In this document: in pieces, positions 1-8,816 of the stretch
Layout of the letters: the number at the start of each line of letters is the position of its first letter
How positions within the stretch are numbered: position 1 is the stretch's first letter
From: an uncultured Chlorobiota bacterium
GTDB lineage: Bacteria > Bacteroidota > Bacteroidia > Bacteroidales > JAADGE01
Length of the DNA: 55,824 nucleotides
Assembly (NCBI GenBank): GCA_947311255.1
Contig: CAMZKL010000021.1
Span: forward strand, 1-55,824
Reading direction: 5' to 3'
Position numbers and translations under genes: made by a program
The notes under the pieces: generated by a model
What the model saw: the letters and a program-made list of their open reading frames with translations, nothing else
Database searches by the model: none
Told to the model about the DNA's origin: nothing

Positions 1-16
1 AGACTATAGACAGAAC

Positions 17-146
17 CAAGCCTAAAAGGCTTGAACAAAAGTAATATACGCAAATAATTCAACACTTTCAGTGTTGTTGTGTATTATTAGGACTTTGTGC
101 CACAGGTTGATACCGGCGGTTATTATTGTTGAACCGCTTTGCGGTT
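17..146. repeat. Cluster of three short hairpins (REP-like intergenic element)
   Basis: Three compact inverted repeats lie in about 130 bases: CAAGCC/GGCTTG at 17-33, CAACACT/AGTGTTG at 60-76, and AACCGC/GCGGTT at 132-146. A further GCGGTT at 116-121 could pair with the AACCGC at 132-137, giving a mutually exclusive fold. No start-to-stop coding region covers them. They resemble mosaics of small palindromes often found between Bacteroidota genes. Their function is unknown; mRNA end protection, termination or a REP-like element are possible. The rest of 1-316 is AT-rich and holds nothing else that can be supported. Confidence 0.5.
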
Positions 147-316
147 TATTCCTAATGTATATTAACTTAAAGTGTCTTAATATGCAAATATAAGTAAAGA
201 AGATACAGATAAAAAAAGACCTTTATTTGAGGAAATAGCGAATAAACTAATAAAATTAAGAAAATCACAATTAGAAACAATATTAAGTAATAGCGAATAA
301 ACAAATAATCAATAAT

Positions 317-616
317 TTGCAATCAATAATACAAAATATAAATAAGTTTTTTGAAAGCAGAGTTCGGCTAGGAATTATGTCTGTGCTAACTGTACAAGAT
401 AAAGCAGATTTTAATTACTTGAAGGAAATACTTAATTTAACAGACGGAAATCTTGCAAGCCATCTACGTACTCTCGAAAACAAAGGTTACATAAGTGTAA
501 ACAAGAAATTTGTTGGCAGAAAAACACAAACAAACTATTATGCAACAAATGAGGGAACAATTGCATTTAAAAATCATCTTGAGGCACTAGAAAATTTAAT
601 ACACGGAGGCAAGTAA
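317..616 (+). CDS. Winged-helix transcriptional regulator (ArsR/MarR-like)
   Basis: This 99-residue protein is a single winged-helix DNA-binding domain. Helix 2 and the recognition helix fall at about residues 33-58 (LTDGNLASHLRTLENKGYI), followed by a basic wing at about 60-76 (KKFVGRKTQTNYY). The form is typical of small Bacteroidota regulators that act on the gene next door. It reads in the same direction as the creD-like gene 120 bases downstream, and such pairs recur in the phylum, so control of that gene is the likely role (inference). The start is TTG: no in-frame ATG lies upstream before a stop, and the N-terminus beginning here matches what I recall of the family (M-x-x-II-x-NINK). 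There is no sensor domain, so the signal is unknown. Confidence 0.85.
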   Translation: MQSIIQNINKFFESRVRLGIMSVLTVQDKADFNYLKEILNLTDGNLASHLRTLENKGYISVNKKFVGRKTQTNYYATNEGTIAFKNHLEALENLIHGGK

Positions 617-673
617 TTTTTTTTTGGCTTTTGTACTTTGTATTACAAAGCACTTTTAAAACAGAATTAAGAA

Positions 674-702
674 ATTTGCTAAATATTTAAGATTTAGCAA
701 AT
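674..702. repeat. ATTTGCTAAAT hairpin, copy 1 of a dispersed family
   Basis: ATTTGCTAAAT (674-684) and ATTTAGCAAAT (692-702) form an 11-bp stem with a 7-base loop between the regulator and the creD-like gene. The same arms recur downstream of both T9SS cargo genes at 52176-52206 and 55566-55596. This copy is followed by mixed sequence, not a T run, so it may be an attenuator or processing site and not a true terminator. Confidence 0.55.
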
Positions 703-736
703 CTAAAAAGCAATTATAAACTAAAAACAAATAAAA

Positions 737-2053
737 ATGAAAAATTTAAAAAGTAACATCTATCTTAAAATTGGAATAATTTTTTTTATAGGAATTATAC
801 TTTTATCATCAACATCAATGATTACAAACCTTGTAAGAGAAAGAGAAGGACTTCAATTTAGTGCAATAAATGAAGTAAGTCAAAAATGGGGAAATGCTCA
901 AACAATTAGCGGACCTTTTATTAGTGTGCCTTATTATCGCTATGAAAAACAAATACAAGAAGACAAAAGCATTAAACTTCTAAAATATAAAGAGCATATA
1001 CATTTTTTGCCGGAAAACCTTGAAATAACAGGAAACATAAAACCCGAGAAAAAAAACAGAGGTATTTATGATATTATTGTCTATGGTTCTGATTTGAATA
1101 TTTCAGGAGATTTTAAAAATATAAATACGGAAGATTTAAACATTAATCCGAAAGATATTTTATGGGACAAAGCAGTTTTAACAACAGGAATAAGTGATTT
1201 ACGTGGAGTTCAAAACCAAGTTATGTTAAAATGGGAAGACAAAAAATTCTTATTTAATCCTGGAACAACGACATCAGATTTAGTAAGAAGTGGTATAAAT
1301 GCAAAAATTCCAAACATTAATCTCAACGACACAAGTTCTTTTAAATTTTCATTTACTTTGAACCTAAAAGGAAGCAGAATGCTTTATTTTACACCACTTG
1401 GAAAGACTACAAACGTAAAACTAAAATCTACTTGGAGCAATCCAAAGTTTAATGGTGCATATATATCAGATAGTAATACAGTTGATGAAACGGGCTTTTC
1501 CGCAAATTGGAAAATATTACATCTTAACAGAAATTTTCCGCAAGTTTGGACAAATAATAATTATGATGTATCAAATTCAGCATTCGGAGTAGATTTAATT
1601 TTACCTGTTGACAGCTACCAAAAAATAACACGAACCGTAAAATATGCTATACTTTTTATAGGCTTAACATTTTTGGTATTCTTTTTTGTTGAAATACTTA
1701 AAAAAAGATTTATTCATCCAATTCAATATATTTTAGTAGGAATTTCGCTAATTGTTTTCTACTCATTATTACTTTCAATATCAGAACACTTAAATTTCAA
1801 TAAAGCGTTTATAATTTCAGTTATACTTACACTATTACTAATATTTGCCTATGTAAAAGCTATATTAAAATCTTGGAGCTTAACTTTTCTTATAACAGGC
1901 ATATTAGCAGTTCTTTATACATTTATTTTTGTAATAATTCAGATGCAAGAATTTTCATTACTTATCGGTAGCATAGGAATTTTTATAATACTTGCTCTTG
2001 TAATGTTCTTTTCACGAAAAATTGACTGGTACAATATTAAATTTGAAAAATAA
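737..2053 (+). CDS. creD: CreD-like inner membrane protein
   Basis: This 438-residue protein has the CreD layout: one N-terminal membrane segment (about residues 8-28), a large periplasmic part (about 30-295) and a C-terminal block of five or six hydrophobic segments (about 298-432). The motifs SxxWGxxQTISGPFIxVPY (about 47-68), the region around LRGVQ (about 155) and F-x-LNLKGS-RM-xFTPLGKTT (about 208-225) match the family. Length is close to the usual 440-460 residues. CreD responds to envelope stress in enterobacteria (CreBC regulon) and has been linked to beta-lactam and envelope phenotypes elsewhere; its biochemical activity is not established. Here no CreBC system is present; the adjacent winged-helix gene is the likely regulator. 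Confidence 0.85.
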   Translation: MKNLKSNIYLKIGIIFFIGIILLSSTSMITNLVREREGLQFSAINEVSQKWGNAQTISGPFISVPYYRYEKQIQEDKSIKLLKYKEHIHFLPENLEITGNIKPEKKNRGIYDIIVYGSDLNISGDFKNINTEDLNINPKDILWDKAVLTTGISDLRGVQNQVMLKWEDKKFLFNPGTTTSDLVRSGINAKIPNINLNDTSSFKFSFTLNLKGSRMLYFTPLGKTTNVKLKSTWSNPKFNGAYISDSNTVDETGFSANWKILHLNRNFPQVWTNNNYDVSNSAFGVDLILPVDSYQKITRTVKYAILFIGLTFLVFFFVEILKKRFIHPIQYILVGISLIVFYSLLLSISEHLNFNKAFIISVILTLLLIFAYVKAILKSWSLTFLITGILAVLYTFIFVIIQMQEFSLLIGSIGIFIILALVMFFSRKIDWYNIKFEK

Positions 2054-2082
2054 AAAGTTCGCAAATTTGCTAATTTAACAAA

Positions 2083-2111
2083 CCGTCTGACTGCTTCAAG
2101 TGGCCAGACGG
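2083..2111 (+). terminator. Strong hairpin after the creD-like gene
   Basis: The 29 bases from CCGTCTG to CAGACGG fold into a stem of 13 positions with a TCA loop. There are two G-T wobbles and one A/C mismatch. It lies 30 bases after the stop codon. No clear T run follows, so it may act as a 3' stabiliser, a bidirectional terminator or a repeated palindrome, not a textbook rho-independent terminator. Confidence 0.5.
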
Positions 2112-2335
2112 ATAAAACCTTAATATTATGAAAATATCAATATCAGAAATATTATCAGTATTCGTATTTTTACCACCGGCAAAAAATAATATTATAAAAA
2201 TAATTAGAAAATTTACTAAATTTTGTTTAAATATTCTGGCAATAATTTTGGGACTTTTTTTGTAAAAACAAAAAACAAATTTACAAATAAACTTTTTTTA
2301 CTTATTTTTACAGTTCTTAAAACCCTAAGCCAAAA

Positions 2336-4819
2336 ATGGTAAAAAATCCAGAATTAGAATTAGCAGAAGAATTTGTAAAATTTACTAATCGGAATATTTT
2401 TCTTACCGGCAAAGCTGGAACAGGAAAAACTACATTTCTAAGGTCTTTGAAGTTTAAATCGCAAAAAAGAATGGTGGTTGTTGCTCCCACCGGAGTTGCA
2501 GCAATTAATGCAGGAGGAGTAACAATTCATTCCTTCTTTCAACTTCCTTTCGGACCTATAATTACTGAAAGGGTTGCAGGATACAAAATTGAGAATCCAA
2601 ATTTCAAACAAAAATTCAACAAAAAAAAAATAAATATTATTAAAACATTAGATTTGCTTGTTATTGATGAAATCTCAATGGTACGTGCAGATATTCTTGA
2701 TGCAATTGATGAAACTTTACGAAAATATAAAAATAGATTCATCCCTTTTGGTGGTGTTCAACTTCTTATGATAGGAGACTTGCAACAACTTGCTCCTGTT
2801 GTGAAACACAACGAAATGCACATTTTAAGTCCTTACTACAAATCAATGTATTTTTTTAACAGCATAGGTTTGCAAGAAGCAAACATGATAACCGTTGAAC
2901 TAAAACATATTTATAGGCAAGAGGATAATGTTTTTATTGAAATATTAAATGAAATTCGCAATGATACTCTTTCTAAAAAATCATACGATTTACTTCATCA
3001 AAGATATATTCCGGATTTTAAACCCGCAGATAATCAGGGATATATAACATTAACAACTCACAACAATTCTGCAAATATTATTAATGCTGAAAAATTACAA
3101 CAACTTAAAACAAAAGTTCATAAATTTAGAGCAAAAGTTCAAGGAAACTTCTCTGAATATGCTTATCCTACCGATTTTGAATTAGAATTGAAAATAGGTG
3201 CACAAGTTATGTTTGTGAAAAATGATAGCGATCCGGCAAAAAGATATTTCAACGGAAAAATTGGAAAAATAACAGGTTTTGATGATAATATTGTAATTGT
3301 TAAATGCGAAGATGATAATGAAGTTATTGAAACAGGAAGAGAAACTTGGGAAAATATTAGATATAATATAAACAATGTAACAAAAGAGATTGAAGAAGAT
3401 TTTATTGGTTCATTCACTCAATATCCTCTAAGACTTGCATGGGCAATCACAATTCATAAAAGCCAAGGTCTAACTTTTGAAAAAGCAGTAATTGACGCAT
3501 CAGCCGCATTTGCTCATGGGCAAACCTATGTTGCACTTAGTAGGTGTAAAACATTGGAAGGCCTGGTTTTAAGCTCTAAAATATCTGAAAGTGCAATAAT
3601 TTGCGATACCGAAGTAAAAGATTTCAACAAAAATGCAGAAGAAAATCAACCAAATGAAAAGGAACTGAAAAATGCAATTTTTAAGTATCAAGAAGAGTTG
3701 ATAAATGAGCTTTTTAATTATAAACAGCTTTTTTATAGGTTCAGAGTTTTTGAAAAGAATTTAAGGGAGTATTCAGGAAATTATACTGGTAATATTGGGG
3801 AAGCAATTCTACAGATAAACGAAAAAGCCCTGCCTAAAATTTCCGGAATTGCTCAGAGTTTTATAAAACAAGTAAAAATAATATTGAAAGAAAATCCTGA
3901 TGCTGAAAAAAATAAAAAATTACAAGAAAGACTAAAAAAAGCTGCCGAATATTTTATTAAATTTCATGAAAATGAAATTGTTTCAAAAATTGAAAACAGT
4001 AGTTTTGAAACAGACAATGCAACTGTTAAAAAATCAATAACTGAAAGTTTAAGTTCTGTTGATGAAATTCTGAACATAAAACAAAAATGTTTAGATGTTT
4101 GTTTTAATGGCTTTAAAATTAATGAATATATTAATGTTAGAGCAAAATCTGCACTAGACGAAAAAGCAAAACCAAAAAAGAAAGTTAAAAGTGTTGATAC
4201 AAAATTTCCAGACTTATATTCAATATTAAAAGAGTGGAGGTATGCACAAGCAGAAGACGGGGATGCTCCATTATATTTAGTTGCTCCTAATAGAACTTTG
4301 CAAGAGATTGCAAATCAAATTCCTACAACCACAAAACAATTAAAAGCAATATCCGGAATAGGCAAAAAAAAGTTTGAGCAATATGGAGAAGAATTACTAT
4401 CAATTGTTCAAAAATACATTAAAGATAATGATATTGAGGTAAATACAAATCATTTTGAAATGGACAAAACAAATGAAAAACCAAAAATAAAAGAATCTAA
4501 AAAAAACAAAAAATCTGATAAGAAAAAGAATTGGGAAAAGACTTTTGAAATGTATCTGGAAGGAAAAACAATTGAAGAAATTGCAAAAGAACAAGGATTT
4601 GCAATCACAACTATTGAAGGACATTTGGCATTATGTATTGAAAACGGAAAAATAGAAGTAGCAAAATTAGTTAACACAGAATCTATTACAATTATCTCAG
4701 AATTTTTTAAGAAAAAACCAAATGCTTTACTAAAAGAAGCCAAAGAAGATTTGAATGATAAATACAATTGGTTAGAACTAAAATTTGTAAAAGCACATAT
4801 TAATTTTCAAAATAAGTAA
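2336..4819 (+). CDS. PIF1/RecD-like superfamily 1 helicase with HRDC and C-terminal HTH domain
   Basis: This 827-residue ATPase is predicted to unwind DNA in repair or replication. Walker A is GKAGTGKTT at residues 25-33 and Walker B is VIDEISM with Asp111-Glu112. Later helicase motifs are present: GDLQQLAPV (motif III, about 148-156), the Arg of HIYRQED (about 193-199), AITIHKSQGLTF (about 370-381) and YVALSRCKT (about 400-408). An HRDC domain follows at about 626-695 (LKEWRYAQAEDGDAPLYLV ... ISGIGKKKFEQYGEELL), then a basic linker and a helix-turn-helix domain at about 735-825 (TFEMYLEGKTIEEIAKEQGF). This order is common for Bacteroidota helicases. The gene stands alone after a 282-base gap and is followed by a membrane protein and a SNF2 gene on the same strand. 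Confidence 0.9.
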   Translation: MVKNPELELAEEFVKFTNRNIFLTGKAGTGKTTFLRSLKFKSQKRMVVVAPTGVAAINAGGVTIHSFFQLPFGPIITERVAGYKIENPNFKQKFNKKKINIIKTLDLLVIDEISMVRADILDAIDETLRKYKNRFIPFGGVQLLMIGDLQQLAPVVKHNEMHILSPYYKSMYFFNSIGLQEANMITVELKHIYRQEDNVFIEILNEIRNDTLSKKSYDLLHQRYIPDFKPADNQGYITLTTHNNSANIINAEKLQQLKTKVHKFRAKVQGNFSEYAYPTDFELELKIGAQVMFVKNDSDPAKRYFNGKIGKITGFDDNIVIVKCEDDNEVIETGRETWENIRYNINNVTKEIEEDFIGSFTQYPLRLAWAITIHKSQGLTFEKAVIDASAAFAHGQTYVALSRCKTLEGLVLSSKISESAIICDTEVKDFNKNAEENQPNEKELKNAIFKYQEELINELFNYKQLFYRFRVFEKNLREYSGNYTGNIGEAILQINEKALPKISGIAQSFIKQVKIILKENPDAEKNKKLQERLKKAAEYFIKFHENEIVSKIENSSFETDNATVKKSITESLSSVDEILNIKQKCLDVCFNGFKINEYINVRAKSALDEKAKPKKKVKSVDTKFPDLYSILKEWRYAQAEDGDAPLYLVAPNRTLQEIANQIPTTTKQLKAISGIGKKKFEQYGEELLSIVQKYIKDNDIEVNTNHFEMDKTNEKPKIKESKKNKKSDKKKNWEKTFEMYLEGKTIEEIAKEQGFAITTIEGHLALCIENGKIEVAKLVNTESITIISEFFKKKPNALLKEAKEDLNDKYNWLELKFVKAHINFQNK

Positions 4820-4954
4820 AGGGACTTCTAAAAAATCATTTCTATCAAGAAACAAAATATAACAAATAAAATACGACTATTATTTTTATATAATAGTGAG
4901 CTATTTTAACATACAGAAATATTACAATATTCTCAGATAATAATTAATTTTAAT

Positions 4955-5632
4955 ATGACAAAAAAATCGGATAATCAAAGTATTTCAACAATAACATTGA
5001 GAAGAACGGTTGGCATTATAGGAATAGCATTGCCTTTTGTTTTAATAGCTGGCGCATATTTTTTTAAAACTTGCCATATCCAAAACTCAATAAGTTTATA
5101 TTATCATACAATTATGAGAAACTTTTTTGAAGGCGTTTTAATTGTTCTTGCTGTCATTATGTTTGCATACAGGGGTTACGACATAAAAGATAGAATCGCA
5201 GGAAAATTGGTTTTTGTTTTTGCTCTTGGAATAGCTTTTTTTCCAACAGTAACATTAGGAAAAGGATTAGTCGAACCATGTAATATTATTCCAAAACAAG
5301 AATTTATGTGGGTAGAATATGTGCATCTTTCATCAGCAATATTGTTTTTTTTAACACTTTCATATATTTCAACTTTTTTGTTTACATTAACAATTCAAAA
5401 TAAACAAGAAAATCATACAAATGAAAAAAAATTGAGAAATAAAATATATTTGACAAGTGGAATTACAATATTTATAAGTTTAGTTTTATTAATTCTGTGG
5501 TTTGCATTTTTTAAAAAGATATTTCCCGATTTTGAAAAGTTTCACCCTGCATTTTGGTTAGAAACTATTTCATTAATTGCTTTTGGAATATCATGGTTAA
5601 TAAAGGGAGAAGCAGCTTTTAAAGACAAGTAA
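4955..5632 (+). CDS. Polytopic membrane protein of unknown function (DUF998-like topology)
   Basis: The 225-residue product has about six hydrophobic segments, near residues 17-37, 53-71, 78-96, 123-147, 168-188 and 200-216. Conserved-looking features are the loop QNSISLYYHTIMRNFFEG (about 43-60), the pair RGYDIKDRIAG (about 71-81) and a third segment ending FFPT. I recognise this as an uncharacterised membrane family but not a named function. Its stop is 12 bases before the start of the SNF2 gene, so the two are probably co-transcribed. No catalytic motif is visible. Confidence 0.75.
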   Translation: MTKKSDNQSISTITLRRTVGIIGIALPFVLIAGAYFFKTCHIQNSISLYYHTIMRNFFEGVLIVLAVIMFAYRGYDIKDRIAGKLVFVFALGIAFFPTVTLGKGLVEPCNIIPKQEFMWVEYVHLSSAILFFLTLSYISTFLFTLTIQNKQENHTNEKKLRNKIYLTSGITIFISLVLLILWFAFFKKIFPDFEKFHPAFWLETISLIAFGISWLIKGEAAFKDK

Positions 5633-5644
5633 AATAATTTTAAA

Positions 5645-8590
5645 ATGCCCAAACTAATAATAGCGCTAAAAAAACACAACAAATTTGGATTTTTGTTCTC
5701 AGCACACTTTACAGAGCAAAAAAATGAACATTTTATTGAAATAATAGAGAATGTTTTTTTTGAAAATCATAAAAACTTACCTTATAAATTTTCCGAAAAA
5801 GAAACTAAAATTCTGAAAATAATTGACAGTTTTTCCAATAATAATATTACAAAAATATTTTCAGATAAAAAAAAAAGAAAAAAAACGTTTGATTTTATTA
5901 AATCGCTATCACATGAAGATATTCAAAAACGAATAAGACCATTTATTGAAAAAAAGTTAGTTAAAATAATTGAAAATATTGCAGAAACTAAAACTGATTT
6001 GTATTTTATGAATGGAAAAAATACAAATTTGCATGAAGAAGATAAAATTATAATTCAAAAAAAATCTGCAAAAACAGTTTTTAATATTGAAAGAGAGGAA
6101 TTTGGGATTAAATATTTCCTATCAATAAAACATCAAGGGAAATCAATAAACCTTTTTCAAAAATTCGGTGTAATTATTAGCAATGAACCTTGCGTTTTGC
6201 TTTTAGAAAATAATATTTATTTTTTTGAAGATATTGACGGTAAAAAACTAAAACCTTTCTTTGAAAAAAAACATTTAAATATTCCCAAATCTGCCGAAAA
6301 AAAATGGTTCAAAGCATTCGGAATTAATGCAATAAAAAAATATGAAGTGAATCCAAAAGGCTTTTCCGTAGTTGAAAAAAATATAGAATGCAAAGCTGAA
6401 CTTGTTCTTGAAAAAGACTGGAAAAACGAATACGCATTTGTGTTATATTTTCATTACGGAAAAGACAAGTTTAACCATAGCAAAACTTACGAAACAACGC
6501 TGGAATTTAACGAAGATGATTTTAGCTTTACAAAGTTTAATAGAGACAAATATTTTGAACATGAGATAATTACAAGCATTCTTAAATTTGGTTTAGAATT
6601 GCAACCAGATAATAATTTGAAAATTCCAATAAAAACGAAAGACACCAAAAAACAGCAAGAAAAAACAATTGAGTTGCTGAATGTTTTAAAGCCAAAATTT
6701 AAGAAGTTAAATGTAAGTTTCAAACAAAACCTCTATAACAAAGAGTATTTTACACAAACAATATCAATAGATGTTAAAGTTGAAAAAAGCAAAGATTGGT
6801 TTGATGTGTATGGAACTGTTAAGTTTGGAGAGTTTAAGATTCCTTTTATAAAATTAAAGAATCATATTTTAAACAGAAAAAAAGAATATATTTTACCCAA
6901 TAAAACTATTGCAATAATACCAGATGAGTGGTTTGCAAAATATTCCGAAGTTTTTATGTTTGGAGAAACAAATAAAGATAAATTCCAAATTAAAAACACA
7001 CATTTTAAAACTCTACAAAAAGCTAAAATTAATGGAATTGATAAAGAGTTTAAAAAGAATATGACGAAACTGTTAAATTTTAAAAATTTTGAAGTTGAAC
7101 TTCCCAAAAACATAAATGCAGAACTTCGTCCATACCAAAATGAAGGATTTAAATGGATGTATTTCCTACAAAAAAATAACTTCGGAGGTTGCTTAGCAGA
7201 CGATATGGGATTGGGGAAAACTTTGCAAACCATTGTATTAATTCAAAAAACAATAAATAAGAGAAAAACTAATCCAGACTTATTAGTTCAGAATAATTCT
7301 ACTCAAGCACAATTAAGCCTTTTTGCTGATGCTGAGCAAGAAGCCACAAACTATCAAAAAAAAGCAAGTCTAATAATTATGCCTGTGTCGCTAATTCATA
7401 ATTGGAAAAACGAACTTAAAAAATTTGTTCCAAATTTAAAAGTACTGCAATATAAAGGAGTAAACAGACAAAGAAATATTAAAAATTTCAATAATTTTGA
7501 TATAATTCTTTCCGGCTATGCAACAATTCGTAATGATATAGAATTGATTTATAAACACGAATTTTTGTATATTGTTTTAGATGAAAGTCAATATATAAAA
7601 AATTCATCTTCAAAAACATACAAAGCAATGCTGAGGCTTGAGGCAGAACATAAATTAGTATTAACAGGCACACCAATTGAAAATTCGCTCTCAGATCTTT
7701 GGTCGCAAATGAATTTTATTAATGATGGAATGCTTGGAAATCAAAGATTTTTTAATGATGTGTTTATAAAACCAATAGAAAGAGATGGTAATGAATTGCA
7801 AACAAAAAAATTACAAAACATTATCGCTCCTTTTTTGCTCAGAAGAACAAAAAATGAAGTTGCAAAAGACCTTCCCAAATTAACCGAACAAACTATTATT
7901 TGTAAGCAAGATGAAAAGCAAAAATCAATTTATGAAACAGTTAAATCAAAAGTGCGAAACAAAATAATTGAACTTATTGAAAGCGGAGAAAAAAAGAATT
8001 TATCAGTTGAAGTTTTAAGTGCTTTAATGAAATTAAGGCAAATATCAAATCATCCAATTTTAGTAGATGAAAAATATGTAGGAGAATCTGGAAAGTTCAA
8101 TGAAATAATTAGAAACTTAGAAAATCTAATATCTGAAAATCATAAAGTGCTAATTTTTTCCTCATTTGTTAAGCACCTTAATTTATTTTCTTCCTATTTT
8201 GAAGAAAAAAATATAAAATATTCCAAACTTACCGGACAAACAAGAAATAGGGAAGAGATAATATCTCAATTCCAAAAAGATAAAAATAACAGATGTTTTT
8301 TAATATCAATAAAATCGGGAGGAACAGGATTGAATTTAACCGAAGCAGATTATGTTTTTATTCTAGATCCTTGGTGGAATCCAGCAGTAGAAAAACAAGC
8401 TGTAAATAGGGCTCATCGAATAGGACAAAATAAAAAAGTTATGGTTTACAGATATATAAGCGAAGATACAATTGAACAAAAAATTGCAATCCTTCAAAAA
8501 GAGAAAACTAAACTTGCAGATACTTTTATTAATAATAACAATCCCATAAAAAACATTAGTAATGAAGCTATTATGAAATTGTTTGACTAG
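5645..8590 (+). CDS. SNF2-family ATPase (RapA/HepA-like helicase)
   Basis: This 981-residue protein has a C-terminal SNF2 motor on a long lysine-rich N-terminal region (about 1-480) that I cannot assign. Motor motifs: LRPYQNEGFKWM (about 497-508), Walker A DDMGLGKT with Lys525, the DEAH-box variant DESQ at 646-649, LTGTPIEN (about 675-682), LLRRTK (about 731-736), and the helicase C lobe with SIKSGGTGLNL (about 890-900), DPWWNPAVEKQAVNRAHRIGQ (about 910-930) and a final YRYISEDTIEQKI. These proteins translocate on duplex DNA and remodel protein-DNA complexes. Bacterial members can recycle RNA polymerase or belong to defence systems. No defence partner is visible here, so a chromosomal remodelling role is the cautious reading. 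It follows a membrane-protein gene by 12 bases. Confidence 0.9.
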   Translation: MPKLIIALKKHNKFGFLFSAHFTEQKNEHFIEIIENVFFENHKNLPYKFSEKETKILKIIDSFSNNNITKIFSDKKKRKKTFDFIKSLSHEDIQKRIRPFIEKKLVKIIENIAETKTDLYFMNGKNTNLHEEDKIIIQKKSAKTVFNIEREEFGIKYFLSIKHQGKSINLFQKFGVIISNEPCVLLLENNIYFFEDIDGKKLKPFFEKKHLNIPKSAEKKWFKAFGINAIKKYEVNPKGFSVVEKNIECKAELVLEKDWKNEYAFVLYFHYGKDKFNHSKTYETTLEFNEDDFSFTKFNRDKYFEHEIITSILKFGLELQPDNNLKIPIKTKDTKKQQEKTIELLNVLKPKFKKLNVSFKQNLYNKEYFTQTISIDVKVEKSKDWFDVYGTVKFGEFKIPFIKLKNHILNRKKEYILPNKTIAIIPDEWFAKYSEVFMFGETNKDKFQIKNTHFKTLQKAKINGIDKEFKKNMTKLLNFKNFEVELPKNINAELRPYQNEGFKWMYFLQKNNFGGCLADDMGLGKTLQTIVLIQKTINKRKTNPDLLVQNNSTQAQLSLFADAEQEATNYQKKASLIIMPVSLIHNWKNELKKFVPNLKVLQYKGVNRQRNIKNFNNFDIILSGYATIRNDIELIYKHEFLYIVLDESQYIKNSSSKTYKAMLRLEAEHKLVLTGTPIENSLSDLWSQMNFINDGMLGNQRFFNDVFIKPIERDGNELQTKKLQNIIAPFLLRRTKNEVAKDLPKLTEQTIICKQDEKQKSIYETVKSKVRNKIIELIESGEKKNLSVEVLSALMKLRQISNHPILVDEKYVGESGKFNEIIRNLENLISENHKVLIFSSFVKHLNLFSSYFEEKNIKYSKLTGQTRNREEIISQFQKDKNNRCFLISIKSGGTGLNLTEADYVFILDPWWNPAVEKQAVNRAHRIGQNKKVMVYRYISEDTIEQKIAILQKEKTKLADTFINNNNPIKNISNEAIMKLFD

Positions 8591-8613
8591 TAAAATAAAA
8601 TAAATTACTATCT

Positions 8614-8783
8614 GGGCAAACTCATGCTTTATTAAAATTTGTTAATAGTCATATTTTGCTTTGTATCTTTGCATGAGAACATTAATTTTGGATTTTTACA
8701 TTTTTTAGTTTCATTATTCTTAAAAATGATAGTTGTAATTGTTGAATATCATTAATTGTCTAAAAAAAAGTATAAGTTTGCCC
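8614..8783 (+). mobile_element. MITE-like element, copy 1 (170 bp)
   Basis: This non-coding element is bounded by imperfect terminal inverted repeats: GGGCAAACTCATGCTTT on the left and the complement of GGGCAAACTTATACTTTT on the right. Its interior aligns with the reverse complement of the element at 49581-49771, including the shared 13-mer TTAGTTTCATTAT and the segment AACATTAATTTT. It lacks about 20 bases of the internal CGTGTCACG palindrome present in copies 2 and 3. It encodes no transposase. It sits between two convergent genes. No clear target duplication could be seen. Confidence 0.8.
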
Positions 8784-8816
8784 TGAAAACAATATGTTTT
8801 TATTTTAATTTCTTCC

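Noticed and set aside
181-300. Open frame ending at 300 that reads like a protein C-terminus (KRPLFEEIANKLIKLRK...)
   Set aside because: It has no start codon after the stop at 178-180 and begins inside hairpin-rich intergenic DNA; I cannot support it as a gene or a gene remnant.
2128-2265. A 45-codon open frame starting MKISISEILSVF between creD and the helicase gene
   Set aside because: It is short, AT-driven in composition and lacks a recognisable family, promoter or terminator. It could be real, but nothing in the sequence shows it.
4876-4897. Hairpin ACTATTAT/ATAATAGT after the HRDC helicase gene, considered as a terminator
   Set aside because: The stem is entirely A/T apart from one pair and has no T run after it; such stems are expected by chance in this DNA.
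8660-8667. TATCTTTG inside MITE copy 1, considered as an outward promoter
   Set aside because: It points into the 3' end of the convergent GNAT gene and is absent from copies 2 and 3, so it is probably fortuitous.
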